A stretch of 64,000 nucleotides of DNA from UBA11574 sp963752565 (GCA_963752565.1 CAVVZC010000003.1:186001-250000), one strand, 5' to 3'; positions 26,001 through 34,477 are shown, counted from the stretch's first letter. Made by a program: numbers and translations. The notes: generated by a model not told the origin, from the letters alone.

Positions 26001-27548
26001 TCGTTTATTATTGGATATTTCAGGGGCATCATGGGTCGAAAGCCCTCTCTGACACTTGAACTGGACAGTCACACCGCCGATGCCGGTCTGGAAACCCGCA
26101 TCGAAGCGTTTATCGATATCATATCTGCATATCGACAACTGACAGCAACACAAAATGTTGCTGCAAAGAAACGAACGTTCATTCCCGCCCGCATAAAGCT
26201 GGAAAAAGGCATCCCAAAGGTGATCACATCTTCAGGTAAAACGCTGCCGATGATCCACTCACGTGTGAAACTATTGATTCCATCTATGGGGAAACTAACT
26301 ACAGAATCCCTTGCGGCTATATTTCGCGGCCTCGGTTTCAATGCAATCGCTCACCCTCCATCAGACGAAACAATTTTGAAACTTGGGCGGGCAAATACGT
26401 CCTGTAAGGAATGTCTGCCCCTGATACTCACCACAGGAACGTTGCTCAATTTTATTTACAACGAAAAAAAAGCCGATGAGATTCTGGTTTATTTTATGCT
26501 TACCGGCTCCGGCCCATGCCGGTTTGGCCAGTATCGGATTTTCATGGAAGATCTGGTAAAAAGGCAAGAAATACCGGATGTGGCTCTCTTTTCACTAACA
26601 TCAGAGAATTCCTATGCCGGACTTGGCAACGATTTTCATTTAAAAGCATGGTGTGGTGTGGTCGTATCTGACACCATGGAAGACATTCGATCAATGTTCT
26701 TGGCCAATGCCGTTGACGTAGAATCGGCGATCCAAATTTTTAATGAAGAATGGGATTTAATTATTGGTAATTTTGAAAAAGGGGGGTTTTCTCAGCTTGA
26801 AAAACAACTTGGCCGAACAGCCGAACAATTCCGTGAAATTCCTCTGAAGAATCCACCGGAAGCAGTGCCGACAATCTCTCTTGTGGGCGAAATATTCGTC
26901 AGGAGAGATGAATTGTCCAGACAGTATCTGACAGAACGGCTTGCGGAAAAAGGATTCGCCACCATCTGCTCGCCCATTGCAGAGTGGGCGCTCTATTCCG
27001 ATTATTTGGTGGATAAAGGGCTTGTCGATTACAACATGTCAATACGGGAAAAACTGTCATTTTTGCTTAAAAAAATGTATATGGCTCGATATTCCAGGCG
27101 TATCAAATCGATACTGGCAGGCTCGGGACTGGTTCATGCAGAACCGCTGAATATTCAATCCATTATAAACAATGCCTCCCCTCATTTATCACTCAATCTA
27201 GCCGGTGAAGCCATTCTGACCGTGGGAAGCTCCCTTACTGAAATTGCGTCACACACTTGCGGGGTTATCGCCATCGGTCCTTTTGGTTGTATGCCAAACC
27301 GTCTGGCAGAAGCCATCCTTAGCGAAGCCATGACTCATGAAGGCAAACTGGCAACGGACCCTAACAACAAACAACTTCGATCAGTGCTCACCGGTATTGA
27401 TGACTTGCCTTTTTTGGCCATTGAAAGCGACGGTTCGCCTTTTCCTCAACTTATTACCGCAAAACTGGAAAGCTTCTGTTTACGAGCAGAGCGATTACAC
27501 AACAAAATGTTAGAAATCAAAAACCAGCGTAAAACCAGGTTAAATTAA
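23088..27548 (+). CDS. acyl-CoA dehydratase activase fused to dehydratase-like domains
   Basis: A 1486-residue protein of the large activase-related family. Two BadF/BcrA/HgdC-type ATPase modules are seen: a first, reduced one (residues about 25-290, with GNKCASGTGEFFLQQL) and a second complete one (about 325-590) with LGLDVGSTTTKAILL, EIGGQDAKYTYI and EACSAGTGSFLEESA. A DUF2229-like part follows (about 650-880), then a region related to the 2-hydroxyglutaryl-CoA dehydratase D subunit (about 1000-1400; SCKECLPLILTTGTLL with cysteines). Canonical activases couple ATP hydrolysis to electron injection into dehydratases or benzoyl-CoA reductases. No separate partner subunits are adjacent, so the role is inferred. 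Intact despite its length. Confidence 0.87.
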   Translation: MDYEGSKRPSHQKKSNGKLTSLGLCLGASTVSIVQMEQNQNPKTYNPTKRNNNPRIIKSSLYPHEGDPKRTLLRLINGFDLNEFDRIVATGRRFRSFVNLTSIPEPEAVEYAYRYIKPADILCPAVVSAGGETFMVYVLNRFGQISNVLTGNKCASGTGEFFLQQLRRMDVTLEEAAQWAATTEPYPVSGRCSVFCKSDCTHATNKGVPKSKVTAGLCRMMANKILELLKKVERKNIIITGGAARNHMMIERLREEIPGLIVPDEAPYFEALGAALWGLEYETNTLTGVSELLSTGVSSFDTLPSLKDFNHMVEFKTIEKGEIHPGDTCILGLDVGSTTTKAILLRKSDDALLASVYLRTSGDPVGASRQCYRAILDQVKQKVHPSEISIEGLGVCGSGRQIAGLHALTDSVINEIIAHAAAAVHFDPQVDTIFEIGGQDAKYTYITNSVASDYAMNEACSAGTGSFLEESAHETLGVAMEDIADIALKGKHPPNFNDQCAAFITSDIKNAIHEGIEHENIVAGLVYSISMNYSNRVKGNRPVGEKVFMQGGVCYNRAIPMAMASLVGKPIIVPPEPGLMGAYGVALEVKKRIENGLLQKKHFDLEVLMNRQVNYGKSFICKGGKEKCDRRCNIAIIELEGNTYPFGGACNRYYNLRHNIRYNVKKLDLVRVRQRLVFEKYGAQSVFDADQDLPRKKRKKTQKRIGINRSFLVNTYNPLYSTFFAKLGFEIVVPDSYTQKGIDQKNASFCYPAELTHGFFHTLIEMKNPPEYIFLPHFKALPISDGNSSSQVCPFVQGEAYYLQAAFSQKLNELKTKGTKILTPLLDLTMGLEEARTPLIETAVQMGVRRKAAISAFKAAVKRQVACMAEMSHIGKKMLQQLESDPNQIAVVIFGRPYNGFVEEAHMGIPHKLASRGILVIPFDFLLFNHEKSKRHMYWGMGQRILQVSRMVKKHPQLFGTFVTNFSCGPDSFIIGYFRGIMGRKPSLTLELDSHTADAGLETRIEAFIDIISAYRQLTATQNVAAKKRTFIPARIKLEKGIPKVITSSGKTLPMIHSRVKLLIPSMGKLTTESLAAIFRGLGFNAIAHPPSDETILKLGRANTSCKECLPLILTTGTLLNFIYNEKKADEILVYFMLTGSGPCRFGQYRIFMEDLVKRQEIPDVALFSLTSENSYAGLGNDFHLKAWCGVVVSDTMEDIRSMFLANAVDVESAIQIFNEEWDLIIGNFEKGGFSQLEKQLGRTAEQFREIPLKNPPEAVPTISLVGEIFVRRDELSRQYLTERLAEKGFATICSPIAEWALYSDYLVDKGLVDYNMSIREKLSFLLKKMYMARYSRRIKSILAGSGLVHAEPLNIQSIINNASPHLSLNLAGEAILTVGSSLTEIASHTCGVIAIGPFGCMPNRLAEAILSEAMTHEGKLATDPNNKQLRSVLTGIDDLPFLAIESDGSPFPQLITAKLESFCLRAERLHNKMLEIKNQRKTRLN

Positions 27549-27576
27549 AAACTATAACTTTTAATAATTCTGTCAC

Positions 27577-27769
27577 TATTTGAAACGTTCAGTTTAGGTA
27601 AAAATTTCTTGACAGTATAAGCAGATACATTTAGAGTGCTGACGCTTATAGATCACAATTGATTCAAAATATAATGGTGTTGAATTTATCCATCATATGT
27701 TTTATGATTATGGATTAATTCTTAAAAACGGAAAATACACCGTTTTTAGCACAAGGAGGGTCCAATAAA
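27577..27769. promoter_or_regulatory. upstream region of U32 gene with short repeat R
   Basis: It contains the core-less repeat R form (TTTGAAACGTTCAGTTTAGG) at 27580. A TTGACA box at 27609-27614 follows and could be a -35 element for the U32 peptidase gene, with a weak -10 (TAGAGT) 17 bases on. A strong AAGGAGG ribosome site precedes the ATG at 27770. Confidence 0.35.
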
Positions 27770-28795
27770 ATGAACGAATTGCTGGCTCCTGGCGGCAGCC
27801 TCGCAATGGTGGAAGCCGTATTGAAAAGCGGCGCTGATGCCGTCTATGTCGGGGCAAAAGGTTTCAGCAGAAGAAAGTGCGCTTGGGAACTCGAGGATAG
27901 TGATATCAAAGAAGCCGTGCGCATTGCTGACTCCTATTCCGGCAAGATACGGGTGGCGATTAATGCAGAAATTCAGGAAAAACATTTTATTAGAGTATTG
28001 AGCAAAGTCGCTAAGTGGGCACAATATGGTGTGGAAGGGGTTATCGTCAAAACTCCGGATCTCATGCGACTCATTCAGCGAAACTATACGGAACTGGTTA
28101 TCCATGCCAGCGTGGGTTGTAATATCCGGACACGTGAAGAGATGAAATATTATCGAGAAGCCGGCGCCACCCAGATTGTGGCCAGTACCGAAATCGATAC
28201 CATAGAAAAACTGAAAGCGTACAAAAAAGCGGCGGATGACGTCGGTGTTCTCACTGAAATCCTCATCCACGGGAACCGTTGTATCGGGGGTGTGGGCGAT
28301 TGTCTGTTTCATGAGATCACCAGCGACTCTTATATAAAAAAAGTTCATCACGATGAAAGCGGCAATGAAATCGTTGAATACGAAGGCTGGCCGGACAGAA
28401 GCGGCAGTTGCTTTCGATTCTGCCTCCTGACCGAAGCCCAGAGAGAAAAACTGATGCGCCGCAAGGGAAAGAGTTCTGAAGAAATGACCCATATAAACGA
28501 AAGAATCCGTCGCCATCCGAACGTCGCCTTTGCCATAGCCGGCGAAGAGCTGAAACAGTATGTCGATCTGGGGTTACAAACGCTCAAAGTCCAGGGACGT
28601 GAATATCCGGTTGCTTTAATTTCTGAGATGATCCATGCATACCGAACCCTTATCGACGGGTTCAATCAGGGTAAAGATCTCCTTGACCCCAAAATGGCAG
28701 CTGCCGATAAAAACATCAAACGCCTGGCAAAAGATCGTGACCGGGCCCGTATGGAGAAAACCAAAGAACTTCACCAGAAGATCAAAGGCATTTAA
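27770..28795 (+). CDS. peptidase U32 family protein
   Basis: A 341-residue member of the U32 family, whose bacterial members act in collagenase-like roles or, more often, in RNA hydroxylation and ubiquinone synthesis. It begins MNELLAPGGSLAMVEAVLKS and has GADAVYVGAKGFSRR, then the cysteine motif HGNRCIGGVGDCLFHE near residue 165 that corresponds to the U32 signature and may hold an FeS cluster. The true substrate is unknown. It has a strong ribosome site. It is followed by a phosphatase and an HDAC-like gene on the same strand. Confidence 0.87.
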   Translation: MNELLAPGGSLAMVEAVLKSGADAVYVGAKGFSRRKCAWELEDSDIKEAVRIADSYSGKIRVAINAEIQEKHFIRVLSKVAKWAQYGVEGVIVKTPDLMRLIQRNYTELVIHASVGCNIRTREEMKYYREAGATQIVASTEIDTIEKLKAYKKAADDVGVLTEILIHGNRCIGGVGDCLFHEITSDSYIKKVHHDESGNEIVEYEGWPDRSGSCFRFCLLTEAQREKLMRRKGKSSEEMTHINERIRRHPNVAFAIAGEELKQYVDLGLQTLKVQGREYPVALISEMIHAYRTLIDGFNQGKDLLDPKMAAADKNIKRLAKDRDRARMEKTKELHQKIKGI

Positions 28796-28799
28796 GTTA

Positions 28800-29135
28800 A
28801 AAATTTTGAACCAGAGGACCAGGCGCTGGTTATCCCCAAAAGAGATTTGCTTTGTTGAAAGTTCATTGACTTATTGAAATTCCAAATATCAAATTCCAAA
28901 TATCAAACAAATTTCCAATGACCAAAATTCTAATATCCAAACAATATCTCGTCTTGGAAGGTTTTGGTCATTTATTATTGGAATTTGAGATTTATTTGTA
29001 ATTTGGTGCTTGGAATTTGTTTTTTTGACACAAAACTCCAAGGCAGAGCCATCTATCTCTGACCCCCGTAATGCTGGACAGATAGGTCTCATCGAAAGAT
29101 CTCGAATTGTGGGGAAGGCCGAAGTTTTTCAAGAG
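28800..29135. repeat. composite repeat: outer repeat O with empty stem A
   Basis: About 330 bases that recur at 57955-58292. The outer parts share CCAGAGGACCAGG, GTTGAAAGTTCATTGA and GCCATCTATCTCTGAC. The centre (28877-29020) is an imperfect inverted repeat whose left arm iterates AAATTCCAAATATC-like words and whose right arm carries their complements (GCTTGGAATTT). No gene is enclosed. Stem A elsewhere (39778) encloses a four-helix-bundle gene. Confidence 0.8.
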
Positions 29136-29190
29136 CAAAATAAAGCTCGTCTATAAACCCACTAAAAGTATATATTTGGAGGTTTGTATC

Positions 29191-29826
29191 ATGACCAAAG
29201 TTTACGTGGTTCGTCACGGTCAGACCGCCTGGAATCTGGAAGAGGTCTTTCGGGGACGCATGGATATTCCTTTGGATGAAACCGGAAAAAAAGAAGTTCA
29301 TTTGGCCGGTGAGGCGCTAAAGGACGAAACCCTCCATGCCATTTACAGCAGCCCCCTTTCACGTTCAATGGAAACTGCCGAAAATATAGCTAAATTTCAG
29401 GATATCCCAGTCACACCACTTGAAGCCATTATTGATATCAGCTACGGTGAATGGGAAGGGGTCAGTCTGGTCGAGGTTCAGAAAAAATATCCGGATCTTT
29501 ATGACCTGTGGTTAAAGGAACCCCACCATATTACTTTTCCCGGTGGAGAAAGCTTGGAGCAGGTACGGGTGCGAACCCAAAATGCCATTGATGATTTGCT
29601 TGAAAAACACGAAAATGAAAACATCGCTTTAGTGGCCCATCGGGCGCCGAACAAAGTAATCTGTTGCAGCCTTCTTGGGATTGATAACAGCAATTTCTGG
29701 CGAATTCAACAGGATACGGCAAGCACCAACCTTTTTGTTTATAAAGACGGACAGTGGATCATTTCGTATTTGAATGATACCGCTTACCTCAAAGTTTTGG
29801 GGAAACCCGCCCTGTCCGATTTTTAA
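29191..29826 (+). CDS. histidine phosphatase family protein
   Basis: A 211-residue enzyme of the phosphoglycerate-mutase-like histidine phosphatase family. The catalytic histidine is in VVRHGQTAWN near the start, and the second conserved His in VALVAHRAPNKV near residue 148. The ATG at MTKVYV has a TTGGAGG ribosome site; a longer frame begins in the preceding repeat. Substrate unknown; sugar-phosphate or cobalamin-pathway phosphatases are possible relatives. Intact. Confidence 0.9.
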   Translation: MTKVYVVRHGQTAWNLEEVFRGRMDIPLDETGKKEVHLAGEALKDETLHAIYSSPLSRSMETAENIAKFQDIPVTPLEAIIDISYGEWEGVSLVEVQKKYPDLYDLWLKEPHHITFPGGESLEQVRVRTQNAIDDLLEKHENENIALVAHRAPNKVICCSLLGIDNSNFWRIQQDTASTNLFVYKDGQWIISYLNDTAYLKVLGKPALSDF

Positions 29827-29893
29827 TAGATAGCAAAATAATTTAGGGCAAAATTATTATTATTCGACGGTTAAACAGAAAACGGACAAATAT

Positions 29894-30769
29894 ATGAAAA
29901 AGACCGGCGTGTTTTATCACCCCAGTTTCAGTCGTAGAAGCTATTTAACCCGAGGTGCCCGGCTTGAGGATTTTCCAGGTGCCATCGATCACCTTCTGAC
30001 CAACGACAATATTATTCTCTATGAATCGCCCCCCATCGAGGAGGAATGGATTCTGAAGGTACATACTCCGGAACTCATCCGAGGTGTGGAAGCGGATCAT
30101 CTCTGTTCAACGGCCTGGCATTCGGTGGGAGGTGTGGTTCTGGCCGGAGAAAAGATTTGTACCGGGGAAATCGACAATGCATTTGCGCTCATCGGTGCAG
30201 GTGGCCATCACTCTGGAAAAGACTATTTTGGCGGCTATTGCTGTTTTAACGATGTGGTCATTACCATCACCTATCTTCGTGAAATCCACAACATTCAGCG
30301 CTTTGCAATCATGGACACGGACGCCCACCATGGAGACGGTACCCGGGATCTTCTCAGAAACGATCCTGATGTTCTACATGTATGCTGCTGCGGCATGGCG
30401 TCCGAATCTGAAGACGGCACAAAAGTGGACATCCGGGCGCCGGGCAGCTCTTGGGGATTCTGGGGCCGAGGTGAGAAAATCGAGAATGTCGACCAACAAT
30501 ACGCCGACAACGTGAAAAACGAATTCTATCCCCGGGTGAAGGATTTTAAACCGGACCTGATTTTCTGGTATTTCGGATTTGATACCCACCAGGGAGATTA
30601 CGGCAGCCTTGGATTGAGCGGCCGATGCTTTCAGGAAATTGCCCGTTTTATGAAAAAAACCGCCGAAGAAGTGACTGACGGCCGCTTGGAAGTGGTCTTG
30701 GGCGGCGGCTCCCGCACGGACATCGCCACCAATGTCATCCCACCGATCATAGAGATACTAGCAGAATAA
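29894..30769 (+). CDS. histone deacetylase family (acetylpolyamine amidohydrolase-like) protein
   Basis: A 291-residue zinc amidohydrolase of the HDAC/arginase fold. The tandem histidines are in GAGGHHSGKDYFGGYC, the zinc ligands in DTDAHHGDGTRD near residue 143 and the third Asp in FDTHQGDYG. Bacterial members remove acetyl groups from polyamines or other amides; a protein substrate is also possible. The substrate cannot be read here. It follows the phosphatase by 67 bases. Intact. Confidence 0.9.
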   Translation: MKKTGVFYHPSFSRRSYLTRGARLEDFPGAIDHLLTNDNIILYESPPIEEEWILKVHTPELIRGVEADHLCSTAWHSVGGVVLAGEKICTGEIDNAFALIGAGGHHSGKDYFGGYCCFNDVVITITYLREIHNIQRFAIMDTDAHHGDGTRDLLRNDPDVLHVCCCGMASESEDGTKVDIRAPGSSWGFWGRGEKIENVDQQYADNVKNEFYPRVKDFKPDLIFWYFGFDTHQGDYGSLGLSGRCFQEIARFMKKTAEEVTDGRLEVVLGGGSRTDIATNVIPPIIEILAE

Positions 30770-30880
30770 TCAGTAAGTTCTCCATATGCTCTCTTATAAC
30801 CAATAAAATTACCCCTTTTTCAAAGGCAGGTTTAGGAGACTTTTTCAGGTGACCACACATGGCTAAAAAGTTTGCCTTGC

Positions 30881-30897
30881 ACATGTACAGTACATGT
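30881..30897. promoter_or_regulatory. palindrome upstream of toxin-antitoxin operon
   Basis: ACATGTACAGTACATGT is a perfect palindrome about a central A. A partial repeat (ATGTACATGAT) lies just downstream at 30906. It lies 50 to 70 bases before the antitoxin start, the usual place for an autoregulatory operator. Binding is inferred. Confidence 0.5.
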
Positions 30898-30949
30898 TGT
30901 ATAGTATGTACATGATCAAGCTTAACTCGTTTTATAAGGAGGTCGGCAA

Positions 30950-31183
30950 ATGGCTCGCATGTCTTTAACCGCATTACGAAACAAACTTTTTAAAGTCGTA
31001 GACGAGATTATCAAAACAGGCATACCCGCTGAAATTGAAAGGAACAATCATAAATTGCTAATTGTTCTTGAAGAAAAAAAAAGCAAACTGGACAATTTAA
31101 AACCGCATGATTGTATTGCAGGTAATCCTGACGATTTGGTTAGCTTAAAGGTGACAGAATGGGACGAAACAAAAAATCTGTAA
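30950..31183 (+). CDS. Phd/YefM-type antitoxin
   Basis: A 77-residue protein whose first half, MSLTALRNKLFKVVDEIIKTG followed by IPAEIERNNHKLLIVLEEKK, matches the DNA-binding dimer fold of Phd/YefM antitoxins. The second half would be the toxin-wrapping tail. It has an AAGGAGG ribosome site and overlaps the PIN-domain gene by 25 bases, a typical coupled antitoxin-toxin arrangement. It probably represses its own promoter through the upstream palindrome. Confidence 0.8.
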   Translation: MARMSLTALRNKLFKVVDEIIKTGIPAEIERNNHKLLIVLEEKKSKLDNLKPHDCIAGNPDDLVSLKVTEWDETKNL

Positions 31184-31554
31184 TCTATCTCGATACTCAT
31201 ATCGTTGTCTGGCTGTATGCGGGTTTAACGCATAAACTCACAGAGACTGCAAAAAGATCCATTGAAAATTTCGATATATTGATATCTCAGATGGTCAGAT
31301 TGGAATTGCAGTATTTGTTTGAAATAGGCCGAGTAACAGCTACACCCGCTAAAATAATAAAAGGGTTGTCCAGATCGATCAATTTAAAAATCTCGGACTG
31401 TCCATTGAGTGAGATCATTGACGAAGCTTTAACAATAGACTGGACGAGAGATATTTTTGATCGGCTATTAACAGCTGAAGCCATATTACAAAAAAGCGGT
31501 TTTATTACAGCAGATGAAAATGTCAGAGCAAATTACAGGCACGCAATTTGGTAG
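31159..31554 (+). CDS. vapC: PIN-domain toxin (VapC-like)
   Basis: A 131-residue PIN-domain ribonuclease. The acidic catalytic residues are visible in IYLDTHIVVWLY (Asp), the MVRLELQYLFEIG helix (Glu), DWTRDIFDRLLTAEA (Asp) and FITADENV (Asp). Toxins of this kind cut tRNA or rRNA when the antitoxin is degraded. The start overlaps the antitoxin gene. Paired with a Phd-like rather than an AbrB-like antitoxin. Confidence 0.87.
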   Translation: MGRNKKSVIYLDTHIVVWLYAGLTHKLTETAKRSIENFDILISQMVRLELQYLFEIGRVTATPAKIIKGLSRSINLKISDCPLSEIIDEALTIDWTRDIFDRLLTAEAILQKSGFITADENVRANYRHAIW

Positions 31555-31566
31555 CAGTTTTGTCTA

Positions 31567-32301
31567 TCAGAGTTTTCCAACCGTGATTAAATACAAGGCT
31601 GTCTCATCCTCACCGTCGATTTCCAGCAACCGATTGATATCATCATCAAAAAATGCGCCGATGGGACAAGAACCGAGATCCATTGCGGTGGCAGCTAGCT
31701 GGACGTTCTGACAGACATGGCCGAGGTCCATGGGAATGTAGCGCACAGCGCGGTCGCGATATTTTACCATACATCTGAGCATCATGGCGGTCCAGATGAA
31801 AACAACCGCAGCACGACGCACCGCCGGTTGTCCCAGACAGGCGGCGGTCACATCCCTGCTGAAGCTTCCATCCTTTAAACGCTCAAGGGCAAAGGATGCT
31901 ACATCGAAATGGTAAATCCCCTGAGGTATGTCTTCAACGTGATCAACATAAAGATACGTCTCAAAGGGATAAAGGGCGCCTGCTGAAGGTGCGGTGCGAA
32001 ACAGATGAATTCCAGCCCGCGCCGTAACTCCCTGGGCCGCCCAAAGCAACGTTGAAAGTTCATTCAAGTTCAACGGTTCCGCTGTGGTGTCACGTTCGGA
32101 GCGGCGTTTTGTCAAACATTGCCACAAATTCGCCGGATGGTTCAGGTCGGGCTGTGGCAGCTTAAGTCGTTCCGCATCCGGATAGGTTTTACAACTCTGG
32201 ACAGCCGGAATGGGCCCGAGATGGTCTTTTAAAGGCTTGTCCCGATGATATTTGGTGCCCTGAATATAGCCAAAGGCCAGTCCCTCTTTATAAAGTGCCA
32301 T
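31567..32301 (-). CDS. SagB/ThcOx-type nitroreductase-fold oxidoreductase
   Basis: A 244-residue FMN-dependent oxidoreductase of the SagB/ThcOx group. Signs are the RRSERDTTAEPLNLNELSTL flavin-binding start, LWAAQGVTAR, RTAPSAGALYPFETYLYV and the late HVCQNVQLAATAMDLGSC. In peptide natural-product loci these enzymes oxidise azolines, but stand-alone copies like this, with no YcaO or precursor peptide nearby, are common and of unknown role. Complete, with a ribosome site before ATG. Converges with the toxin gene. Confidence 0.85.
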   Translation of the reverse strand: MALYKEGLAFGYIQGTKYHRDKPLKDHLGPIPAVQSCKTYPDAERLKLPQPDLNHPANLWQCLTKRRSERDTTAEPLNLNELSTLLWAAQGVTARAGIHLFRTAPSAGALYPFETYLYVDHVEDIPQGIYHFDVASFALERLKDGSFSRDVTAACLGQPAVRRAAVVFIWTAMMLRCMVKYRDRAVRYIPMDLGHVCQNVQLAATAMDLGSCPIGAFFDDDINRLLEIDGEDETALYLITVGKL

Positions 32302-32357
32302 ATATTGCTCCTTTTATCTTGAAAGTTCGTTGGAAAATAATCATTTGTGATATTTTT

Positions 32358-32384
32358 TGACAGGATAACAGGATAAACAGGATA
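32358..32384. repeat. single arm of stem F words
   Basis: GACAGGATAACAGGATAAAC iterates the word ACAGGAT found in the inverted repeat at 34385. Only a short inverse partner (CCTGTT) follows, so it is a solo arm in the 230-base gap upstream of the YkgJ-type gene. Confidence 0.5.
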
Positions 32385-32531
32385 ACCTGTTAAAGAAACT
32401 CAACGGCTCTAACGGCATACATTTCCACAGGTGTATTGTGCATTCTTGCACATTTTGCATGGGTTGGCTTGTTCTGAATTTAAATTTTAAAAATTTGCCA
32501 ATGATTTGTGTCAATGTTTAATAAAGCAACC

Positions 32532-33154
32532 ATGAAACATTAAGTAACAAAGCCCTGGAACTGGCTTCGAATGCTCTAAGTTGGACTGACGAAGCAATTC
32601 AGAAATTTACATCCCTTGAGTCCCTGCCTGAACCTTTAGACTGTAAACCGGGATGTCACTATTGCTGTTTTAACCTTCCGATGGTAACGCCCCCGGAGGC
32701 TCTCCTTATCGGACATCATCTGGATCAGACTTTTACAGATCAGCAAAAACAGACATTAAATACAAAAATACAAAAAATTCTTAAAAAAATAGCCGGCAAG
32801 CCTTCAGATGAAATTTTCATGATGCGCCATGAATTGCCTTGTATTTTTTTAAAAGAAAGCATGTGTCTGATTTATGAGGTAAGACCTGCTGTATGTCGGA
32901 CCTGCACCTCGACAAGTGCAGAACACTGCAAAATGATCTTTGAAACTAGAAATCACAGGGCCAGACTTCGTTGTTATCAACAGATACGAGAAATCTTTCA
33001 TACCGTCCAGACAGATTTGGTCAATCGCTCTAAGGAAATGGGATGTCAGACCGATTTTTTTCATGTTGCGGAGACCATGAAAGATTATTTTAGACACCCT
33101 GAACCCATCGATGCATGGTTACAAGGCGAAATCGTTTTTCACACCCCCATTTGA
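32532..33154 (+). CDS. YkgJ-family cysteine cluster protein
   Basis: The protein has a zinc or iron-sulfur type cysteine cluster: DCKPGCHYCC, a later CIFLKESMC and CRTCTSTS. This matches the YkgJ (CxxCxxCC) family. The in-frame coding potential reaches back past the first internal ATG (32681), through ALELASNALSWTDEAIQKFT, to about 32543. The only good ATG (32532, giving MKH) is one base out of frame: a missing T in the CATTAAG stretch would restore MKHLSNKALELA. Either the start is an internal codon or one base is lost. Function of the family is unknown. Confidence 0.72.
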
Positions 33155-33263
33155 CATAATTTTTTGTAGTTCCTCTGATCCGAATCTTTTTTGCTAAAAA
33201 AACCACGTCACTTAAACAAATAATTACTCGGAATAAATATATTTAAAGGCTTATAAAAATTAT

Positions 33264-33436
33264 GAAAATTCCAAGCACCAAAATACAAATCCCAAACAAA
33301 TCTCAATGATCGAAATTCAAAATTTAAAACAGATAGAATGACGGCGAGACATCCAATTAGTGCTATAGATGTTATGGTCATTGGAATTTGTTATTTTGAT
33401 ATTATTTGGAATTTGAGTGTTGTGATTTGGAATTTT
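33264..33436. repeat. empty stem A inverted repeat
   Basis: Left arm words AAAATTCCAAGCACC and CAAATCCCAAACAAATC face right-arm words TTGGAATTTG and GATTTGGAATTTTG. The arms resemble those at 28877, 39778 and 58037, and the conserved CAATGA-C-AAATTC inner edge is present. No ORF in between. Confidence 0.7.
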
Positions 33437-33628
33437 GTGGCCGTATCCGGGAAAGCATATCGCTTCTATTTGAAACAGTTAAAATTGACTTTGACGTTCT
33501 CCTGAGTTTAGTAAAAGCTTCTTGACAAAACCCTCTTGAAAGGTCATGGTGGACGCGTTTTATGCATATCTTTATAAGATTTACTTTCTAAAATCAAATG
33601 AACCCTAACGTTGCAAAAGTTTAGGATG

Positions 33629-33702
33629 CCGTAGATCCGAGACGTCCAAGGGTGAAGCTGTAGTAAACTACCGCGAACACTTGGCAACGAAGGAGATACG
33701 GT
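33629..33702. repeat. palindromic repeat with GTAG/CTAC hairpin
   Basis: GCCGTAGATCC opens the unit; the centre can fold with CCAAGGGT pairing to ACACTTGG and GTAG pairing to CTAC across a short loop. The layout resembles the hairpin core at 37937-37988 and 53885-53925. Confidence 0.5.
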
Positions 33703-33873
33703 ATCATAAGCTTTCCCGGAGGGTAAAAAAGATGTCAAAAAAAACTTGATATTTTGGATTTTGCATTGAGTTAAGTCCTAATTTTTTTTGATCTTGTGTA
33801 ACATATAGATATTATATACTATAAATTCTTTTGGTATATTTTTTATGCAACTTTAGGGGCAATGTGGGGGAAC

Positions 33874-34302
33874 ATGTCTAAAGCTAAAACAGGTGATAAA
33901 GTAAAAGTTCACTTTGAAGGTTTTTTGGAAGACGGTACAGTGTTCGGTTCTACCATGGATGAGGAGCCGTTTGAGTTTACCATTGGAGAGAAAAACATGC
34001 TCCCGGGTTTTGAAAACGCGGTGATCGGAATGCAAAAAGGAGACACCAAGACCATCACACTTCCTCCTGAGGAGGCTTATGGTCCTCATAAAAAAGAACT
34101 CGTATCTGTTATGGAAAAATCAGGTTTCCCCCAAGAAATCAATCTGGAAATCGGGAAACGGCTGAGAGTTCGAACTCAAGATGGAAATCACAAAATGGTT
34201 ACCGTTAAAGACTTCACTGAAGACAGTATCGTCTTGGATGAAAATGATCCCCTTGCAGGCAAAACCCTTACCTTTAAAATTGAGCTTGTTGAGATTTTAT
34301 AG
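33874..34302 (+). CDS. slyD: FKBP-type peptidyl-prolyl isomerase, SlyD-like
   Basis: A 142-residue FKBP-type isomerase and chaperone. The FKBP part has GDKVKVHFEGFLEDGTVFGS and PFEFTIGEKNMLPGFENAVI, then the insert-in-flap region from PEEAYGPHKKELVS, and the C-terminal return LDENDPLAGKTLTFKIELVEI, which is the SlyD layout. It lacks the histidine-rich metal tail of enterobacterial SlyD. The ATG at MSKAKTGD is chosen for its GGGGG ribosome site. Complete. Confidence 0.93.
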   Translation: MSKAKTGDKVKVHFEGFLEDGTVFGSTMDEEPFEFTIGEKNMLPGFENAVIGMQKGDTKTITLPPEEAYGPHKKELVSVMEKSGFPQEINLEIGKRLRVRTQDGNHKMVTVKDFTEDSIVLDENDPLAGKTLTFKIELVEIL

Positions 34303-34384
34303 AAAATCCAATGCTCTTATCCATCCGCATGGTTTATGGACCGTCATAATAATTTGTGGGTTGGGCTGAATTATAATATTTATT

Positions 34385-34477
34385 TTTGACAGGATTAACA
34401 GGATTGATTGGATCTATTGTTTTTCGCCTTTCTTCAGGAAAGGCAAAAAAATCCTGATAATCCTGTAGATCCTGTCT
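34385..34477. repeat. empty stem F inverted repeat
   Basis: GACAGGATTAACAGGATTGA faces ATCCTGATAATCCTGTAG and CCTGTC, so the word CAGGATT is iterated on one arm and its complement on the other. An inner small hairpin (GCCTTTCTTCAGGAAAGGC) lies at the tip. No gene is enclosed. Confidence 0.75.

Larger units (their letters stand above)
33155..33873. other. non-coding gap with two repeat structures
   Basis: About 700 bases without a gene. An empty stem A inverted repeat lies at 33264-33436 and a separate palindromic repeat at 33629-33702. The last 100 bases are AT-rich and probably hold the promoter of the SlyD-type gene, whose ATG at 33874 has a GGGGG ribosome site. Confidence 0.5.

Noticed and set aside
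27746..28516. 256-residue minus-strand ORF
   Set aside because: Exact antisense of the U32 peptidase gene; no family character.
31567..32301. Azole-peptide biosynthesis cluster around the SagB-like gene
   Set aside because: No YcaO protein, E1-like partner or precursor peptide is adjacent; the E1-like gene at 36638 belongs to a different cluster and its neighbours are E2-like and JAMM.
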